Shown here one piece after another: positions 7,305 to 11,360 of a stretch of DNA of 11,360 nt. Source of the DNA: Betaproteobacteria bacterium (lineage in GTDB: Bacteria > Pseudomonadota > Gammaproteobacteria > Burkholderiales > Nitrosomonadaceae). Each line of letters starts with the position of its first letter. The stretch's first letter is position 1. The stretch spans positions 1 to 11,360 of the forward strand of contig JAHZIU010000032.1 in NCBI GenBank assembly GCA_022601315.1. The letters run 5' to 3'. The translations under genes and the position numbers were made by a program. The notes beneath the pieces are model-generated. The model ran no database searches, was not told the origin of the DNA, and saw only the letters and a program-made list of their open reading frames with translations.

Positions 7305-8477
7305 TCAATCATTCAGAAACTCCCTTATTAGTTGACAAGTAGTATCAATGACCTGTATCGCTTCTTCTTGCCGCATAACCAATGCGGGCAACAAACGTAC
7401 GACATTTTCAGATGTTACATTAATTAACAATTTCCTGGCTAAGGCTCTTTTCACCAAATCACCACAAGGCTTAGATAACTCAATACCTATTATTAATCCC
7501 TGCCCCCTTATTTCTACAACACCTGCTTCACCTTCTAGTTGAGCGCTTAATCTGTCACGCATAAAATCACCCAACTTCATCGAATACTCAATCAGGTTTT
7601 CTTCAGCCAGCACCATGAGTGTTTCCATTGCCGCCGCACAAGCCAGTGGATTACCGCCAAATGTCGATGCGTGATTACCGGGCTTGAATATTTGCGCTGC
7701 CACACCACTGGCAAGGCAAGCACCAATGGCCACACCAGAACCCAATCCCTTTGCGAGCGTCATAACATCTGGAATAATATTGCTATTCTGAAAAGCAAAC
7801 CACTTGCCGCTACGACCTACACCTGATTGAACCTCATCCAACATCAAGAGCCAATCCTGTTGATCACATATACTACGCAGTTCTTGAAGATATTGTGCTT
7901 GCGGAATATTCACACCTCCTTCACCTTGAAACGGCTCAACCAAAACCGCAACCACATTTTTGTTATTAATGGCAACCTGTGCGACAGCCTCAATATTATT
8001 ATAAGGCACCCGCACAAACCCAGTCAGCAAAGGCTCGAATCCGGCCTGAACTTTACGGTTCCCACTAGCTGTTAGCGTTGCCATGGTTCGACCATGAAAA
8101 GAGTTTTCCATCACAATGATAGTGGGCAACTCTATGCCTTTGTTATGCCCATACAGTCTTGCCAGTTTAATCGCCGATTCATTTGCTTCTGCACCCGAAT
8201 TACAAAAATAGACATTCTGCATACCTGACAATTCGGCTAAATGAGTTGCCAACTGCTCCTGCCGCTCAATATGATAAAGGTTAGATACGTGAATGAGCCT
8301 CCCTGCCTGCTCGCATAATGCTTTTGTGATTCTAGGATGACAATGCCCCAATCCACATACAGCAATGCCCGATAACGCATCAAGATAACGATCACCTCGC
8401 TCGTCCCACAACCACACACCCTCACCTTTTACAAAAGTGACAGGGAGCTGTGAATAAGTATTCATTAAATTTGACAC
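7305..8477 (-). CDS. argD: Acetylornithine aminotransferase
   Basis: PLP-dependent class III aminotransferase that interconverts N-acetylornithine and N-acetylglutamate semialdehyde; E. coli ArgD also serves lysine synthesis. The 390-residue length is normal. Motifs are SGAEANE (residues 94-100), SFHGRT (126-131), the PLP-binding LDEVQSG (213-219) and TLAKGLGSG, where Lys243 should form the Schiff base. The chosen start is GTG at 8477, giving MSNLMNTY, which resembles relatives starting MSHxMNTY. An ATG at 8465 would give a protein four residues shorter. Neither has a clear Shine-Dalgarno sequence, so the exact start is uncertain. It is the first gene of the argD-argF-argG-yajQ run and is divergent from gyrA. 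An ARG-box-like palindrome overlies codons 5-9. Confidence 0.95.
   Translation of the reverse strand: MSNLMNTYSQLPVTFVKGEGVWLWDERGDRYLDALSGIAVCGLGHCHPRITKALCEQAGRLIHVSNLYHIERQEQLATHLAELSGMQNVYFCNSGAEANESAIKLARLYGHNKGIELPTIIVMENSFHGRTMATLTASGNRKVQAGFEPLLTGFVRVPYNNIEAVAQVAINNKNVVAVLVEPFQGEGGVNIPQAQYLQELRSICDQQDWLLMLDEVQSGVGRSGKWFAFQNSNIIPDVMTLAKGLGSGVAIGACLASGVAAQIFKPGNHASTFGGNPLACAAAMETLMVLAEENLIEYSMKLGDFMRDRLSAQLEGEAGVVEIRGQGLIIGIELSKPCGDLVKRALARKLLINVTSENVVRLLPALVMRQEEAIQVIDTTCQLIREFLND
8449..8466. promoter_or_regulatory. ARG-box-like palindrome over the argD start
   Basis: TGTGAATAAGTATTCATT matches the E. coli ArgR half-operator consensus (TGAAT, four A/T, ATTCA with flanks) at all but one position, a G in the A/T centre. 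The arms TGAATA and TATTCA are perfect. It overlaps argD codons from Met5 on. ArgR normally binds two boxes about three bases apart, and no second box was seen on either side. The bases also encode the conserved MNTY, so part of the match is forced by protein sequence. Confidence 0.3.
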
Positions 8478-8707
8478 TGGGATAGCACTCGTATTTTAAA
8501 GCAAAGGACAGAGGAAAATTATTTCTATTTACTATTTAAATAAACATACCAGCATCTAATAACACCAGACACCGGGCATCCAAGCCGCCAAGGCAAAATT
8601 AAAAAAAACGAGTATCTTCACCTATTTATTCAGCTTTTTCAAGTTTTTTTTCCAACACTTTCTTTAACACCTCAAATCTCTTAATTTTTACTCTCAAAAT
8701 TAAAGCC

Positions 8708-8736
8708 GATATATGCATCAATGAGTACAATTTCAA
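8708..8736 (-). promoter_or_regulatory. Candidate argD operon promoter
   Basis: On the minus strand TTGAAA (8736-8731, five of six) and TATATC (8713-8708, four of six) are separated by 17 bases. The predicted start near 8701 would leave a leader of about 220 bases before argD. A perfect TTGACA at 8762-8757 lacks a good -10 at the right distance. The match is modest in A+T-rich DNA, so chance is likely enough. Confidence 0.3.
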
Positions 8737-8779
8737 ATTTCACTATTAACTCGAATTGTCAAGTAGTCCCTTAGCCTTA

Positions 8780-8798
8780 TTAGTCAATATTGCACTAA
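8780..8798. promoter_or_regulatory. Imperfect dyad in the argD-gyrA spacer
   Basis: TTAGTCAAT is followed directly by ATTGCACTAA, an inverted copy apart from one extra base. It lies just upstream of the candidate gyrA promoter elements and downstream, on the plus strand, of a possible TTGTCA/TATTAG pair. It could be an operator for either divergent gene. No known regulator was recognised. Confidence 0.3.
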
Positions 8799-8803
8799 AG
8801 AAG

Positions 8804-8835
8804 TTAACAGAGAAATTGCTGTAACATGTTAGAAT
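8804..8835 (+). promoter_or_regulatory. Candidate gyrA promoter with extended -10
   Basis: TGTTAGAAT at 8827-8835 is an extended -10 (TG, one base, then TAGAAT, five of six). The best -35 match, TTAACA at 8804-8809, is 20 bases away, which is too long for normal spacing, but extended -10 promoters depend less on the -35. Initiation near 8842 would give a leader of about 77 bases. A weaker alternative is TTGTCA (8756-8761) with TATTAG (8778-8783), spaced 16. Confidence 0.45.
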
Positions 8836-8918
8836 AGCGAGTTTTATATGCTGGCATTTTGAAAAACAACACCTGTATCTGTACCGCAAACCGACTGTTT
8901 CTCAATCAACCATAAAAT

Positions 8919-11360
8919 ATGAATCAATTCGCCAAGGAAACTTTGCCCATCAGCCTGGAAGAGGAGATGCGGCGTTCCTATCTTGATTACGCTATGAGCG
9001 TAATTGTAGGACGTGCACTACCAGATGTTCGTGATGGCCTAAAACCAGTGCATCGACGTGTTTTATTTGCCATGCATGAACTTTCCAATGACTGGAATCG
9101 CCCGTATAAAAAATCAGCACGTATTGTGGGTGACGTTATTGGTAAATATCACCCGCACGGCGACACTGCTGTGTATGACACCATCGTACGTATGGCACAA
9201 GATTTTTCACTGCGCTATATGTTGGTTGATGGCCAAGGCAATTTTGGCTCAGTTGACGGAGACAATGCTGCTGCCATGCGTTATACCGAAATTCGCATGT
9301 CTCGTATCGCACATGAATTACTGGTTGATCTAGACAAAGAGACCGTCGATTTTGGCCCCAACTATGATGATTCAGAGAAAGAACCACTCATTCTTCCGGC
9401 AAAAATACCCAACCTGCTGATAAATGGCTCTTCAGGTATTGCCGTAGGTATGGCAACCAATATCCCACCGCACAACCTAAACGAAGTTGTGGATGCTTGC
9501 CTGGCATTACTTGCAAATCCTGACACCACTATCGATGAATTGATTGAATATGTACAAGCGCCAGACTTTCCTACTGCTGGCATTATTTATGGTGTTTCAG
9601 GCGTAAGAGATGGTTATCGTACTGGGCGTGGTCGTGTAATTATGCGCGCACGTACACATTTTGAAGACATGGATAAAGGCAGTCGCCAATGTATTGTCGT
9701 TGACGAACTGCCTTATCAGGTGAATAAAGCAAATTTACTTATCCGCATCGGCGAGCTGGTTCGAGACAAAAAAATTGAAGGCATATCTGATTTACGTGAT
9801 GAATCCGACAAATCAGGCATGCGTGTTGTAATTGAGCTTAAACGTGGCGAAGTAGCAGAAGTTATCTTGAACAATTTGTATAAAGAAACACAAATGCAAG
9901 ATAATTTTGGCATGAACATGGTCGCTTTATTGGACGGACAACCACGTTTATTGAACTTAAAGCAAATTCTGGATGCATTCCTGCGACACCGCCGTGAAGT
10001 TGTTACACGGCGTATTGTTTTTGAGTTAAAAAAAGCACGTGAACGCGGCCATTTGTTAGAGGGCCTTGCCGTCGCACTATCCAATGTCGATGAAATTATT
10101 GCTTTGATTAAAGCCGCACCAACACCACCAGTCGCCAAAGAAGCCATCATGGCAAAAGTTTGGCGCTCTAAATTAATCGAAGAAATGCTTTCCCGTGCTA
10201 TGACGGACGCTGGCGCATTGCGTCCAGATGGATTAAGCGAAGAATTTGGTTTGCATGCGCAAGACTACCGTTTGTCGGACGCACAAGCCCAGGCTATTTT
10301 GGAATTACGCCTGCAGCGTTTAACTGGCCTGGAACAGGAAAAGATCGTCGAAGAATATAAAGATGTCATGGATAAAATTATTGATTTTCTTGATATTCTG
10401 GCCACTCCAGAACGCATCACCCACATCATCACTGAAGAACTTAGTGCGATCAAACAACAATTTGGCGATGAAAGACGCAGTGAAATCGTTATCAGTACGC
10501 AAGACCTAAGCATGGAAGATTTGATAACACCGGCAGATGTCGTCGTCACGCTCTCACATAGCGGATATATCAAGTCACAACTGTTGGACGAATATCGCGC
10601 GCAAAAACGTGGTGGGCGTGGCAAACAAGCAACCAGCACCAAAGAAGACGACTTTATCGACAACTTGTTTATTGCCAATACTCATGACTATATCCTATGT
10701 TTCTCCAGTCTCGGGCGAGTGTACTGGATCAAAGTTTATTCTGTACCGCAAGGCAGCCGTTCTTCACGAGGCAAACCTATTGTAAACCTTGTACAACTGG
10801 AAGAAGGAGAGAAAATCAACGCAATTCTGCCCGTTAAGACATTTGATGAGGACCGTTATATCTTTATGGCAACTTCATTTGGCACAGTCAAAAAAACACC
10901 GTTGTCTGAATTCTCACGCCCACGCAATAATGGCATCATTGCAATTGGCCTGAATGAAAATGATTTCTTAATTGGTGTCGCGCTTACCGAGGGCAAACAT
11001 GATGTTATGCTGTTTTCAGATAATGGAAAAGCCATGCGTTTCAGTGAAAATGATGTGCGCCCTATGGGACGTACCGCACGTGGGGTTCGCGGCATGAAAC
11101 TTCGTCCAGGGTACAATGTAATCTCCTTACTAGTCGCCGAAAATGAAGATCTGGCAGTTTTAACCGCAACAGAAAACGGCTATGGCAAACGCACACCGAT
11201 TAGTGAATACACGCGTCACAACCGTGGCACGCAAGGCATGATCGCGATTAAGACGAGTGAACGTAACGGCAGAGTTGTCACTGCAAAACTGGTTAAACCT
11301 GATGATGAGATTATGTTAATCACTTCTGGCGGCGTACTAATTCGCACACGTGTCAACGAA
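8919..11360 (+). CDS. gyrA: DNA gyrase subunit A (3' end cut by window)
   Basis: Breakage-reunion subunit of type II topoisomerase gyrase, which works with GyrB to introduce negative supercoils. The first 814 codons are in view and open to the last base; by comparison with E. coli about 60 residues are missing. Numbering matches E. coli over the active site: Arg121 and catalytic Tyr122 in [11 protein letters not shown]. The quinolone region [17 protein letters not shown] (78-94) has Thr83 and Asp87. The winged-helix/tower domain runs to about 525. The C-terminal DNA-wrapping beta-pinwheel follows, with the GyrA box QKRGGRGK at 562-569, which distinguishes gyrase from ParC. The ATG at 8919 gives the family-like [17 protein letters not shown], but no Shine-Dalgarno sequence precedes it. 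It is divergent from argD. Confidence 0.98.
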   Translation, partial: MNQFAKETLPISLEEEMRRSYLDYAMSVIVGRALPDVRDGLKPVHRRVLFAMHELSNDWNRPYKKSARIVGDVIGKYHPHGDTAVYDTIVRMAQDFSLRYMLVDGQGNFGSVDGDNAAAMRYTEIRMSRIAHELLVDLDKETVDFGPNYDDSEKEPLILPAKIPNLLINGSSGIAVGMATNIPPHNLNEVVDACLALLANPDTTIDELIEYVQAPDFPTAGIIYGVSGVRDGYRTGRGRVIMRARTHFEDMDKGSRQCIVVDELPYQVNKANLLIRIGELVRDKKIEGISDLRDESDKSGMRVVIELKRGEVAEVILNNLYKETQMQDNFGMNMVALLDGQPRLLNLKQILDAFLRHRREVVTRRIVFELKKARERGHLLEGLAVALSNVDEIIALIKAAPTPPVAKEAIMAKVWRSKLIEEMLSRAMTDAGALRPDGLSEEFGLHAQDYRLSDAQAQAILELRLQRLTGLEQEKIVEEYKDVMDKIIDFLDILATPERITHIITEELSAIKQQFGDERRSEIVISTQDLSMEDLITPADVVVTLSHSGYIKSQLLDEYRAQKRGGRGKQATSTKEDDFIDNLFIANTHDYILCFSSLGRVYWIKVYSVPQGSRSSRGKPIVNLVQLEEGEKINAILPVKTFDEDRYIFMATSFGTVKKTPLSEFSRPRNNGIIAIGLNENDFLIGVALTEGKHDVMLFSDNGKAMRFSENDVRPMGRTARGVRGMKLRPGYNVISLLVAENEDLAVLTATENGYGKRTPISEYTRHNRGTQGMIAIKTSERNGRVVTAKLVKPDDEIMLITSGGVLIRTRVNE

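Larger units (their letters stand above)
8478..8918. other. Divergent argD-gyrA intergenic region
   Basis: This 441-base spacer is strongly A+T rich with several A and T runs (for example 8602-8609 and 8644-8651). It must hold the promoters for gyrA on the plus strand and the argD run on the minus strand; candidates are listed separately. An imperfect dyad lies at 8780-8798. No tRNA, small RNA, terminator or convincing protein gene was recognised. A 30-codon minus-strand reading frame (8718-8626) is noted as a weak possibility. Confidence 0.7.

Noticed and set aside
8602..8651. A and T runs that might belong to terminators in the argD-gyrA spacer
   Set aside because: No stable GC-rich stem directly precedes any of the runs on either strand.
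9716..10150. 144-codon minus-strand frame opposite gyrA
   Set aside because: Antisense shadow of the well-conserved GyrA coding sequence; the product is Ser/Arg-rich without family features.
10265..10678. 137-codon minus-strand frame opposite gyrA
   Set aside because: Antisense shadow of gyrA with no recognisable domain or start signals.
1..11360. Search for mobile elements, CRISPR arrays, tRNAs, defence or toxin-antitoxin genes
   Set aside because: Coding sequence is nearly continuous with housekeeping genes; no transposase, integrase, spaced repeats or tRNA-like folds were recognised.

Overview
The window is ordinary core genome of a proteobacterium, most likely a betaproteobacterium. The 396-residue EF-Tu reads like betaproteobacterial, Nitrosomonas-type EF-Tu (NKAD in the G4 motif, a C-terminal half very close to that group). 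The argD-argF-argG order and the moderately A+T-rich DNA fit this, but the lineage is inferred from remembered family sequences, not from a search.

Region 1 (1-4500, minus strand) is a complete str operon read right to left: rpsL (S12), rpsG (S7), fusA (EF-G), tuf (EF-Tu). A near-consensus sigma70 promoter lies at 4465-4437. The roughly 120-nt leader between it and rpsL holds a hairpin and then a terminator-like stem-loop with six Us, ending one base before the rpsL Shine-Dalgarno sequence. This looks like an attenuator and is the most interesting item in the window. The rpsL-rpsG and rpsG-fusA spacers share a repeated AU-rich motif just upstream of the second gene.

Region 2 (4558-8477, minus strand) is a compact run argD, argF, argG, yajQ with gaps of 51, 15 and 47 bases. 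ArgD, ArgF and ArgG cover acetylornithine formation, citrulline formation and argininosuccinate formation. YajQ, a small nucleotide-binding protein of the DUF520 family, trails the run and has its own good ribosome binding site, preceded by an inverted repeat. An ARG-box-like palindrome lies over the first codons of argD.

Region 3 (8478-8918) is a 441-base A+T-rich divergent spacer with candidate promoters in both directions and an imperfect dyad.

Region 4 (8919-11360, plus strand) is gyrA, intact from its start but cut by the window edge after 814 codons.

No mobile element, CRISPR array, RNA gene, toxin-antitoxin or defence system was seen. All eight complete genes have normal length and motifs, and no new multi-gene system is evident. 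What is worth a second look is regulatory: the rpsL leader, the repeated spacer motif, the ARG-box-like site and the lack of Shine-Dalgarno sequences at several starts.
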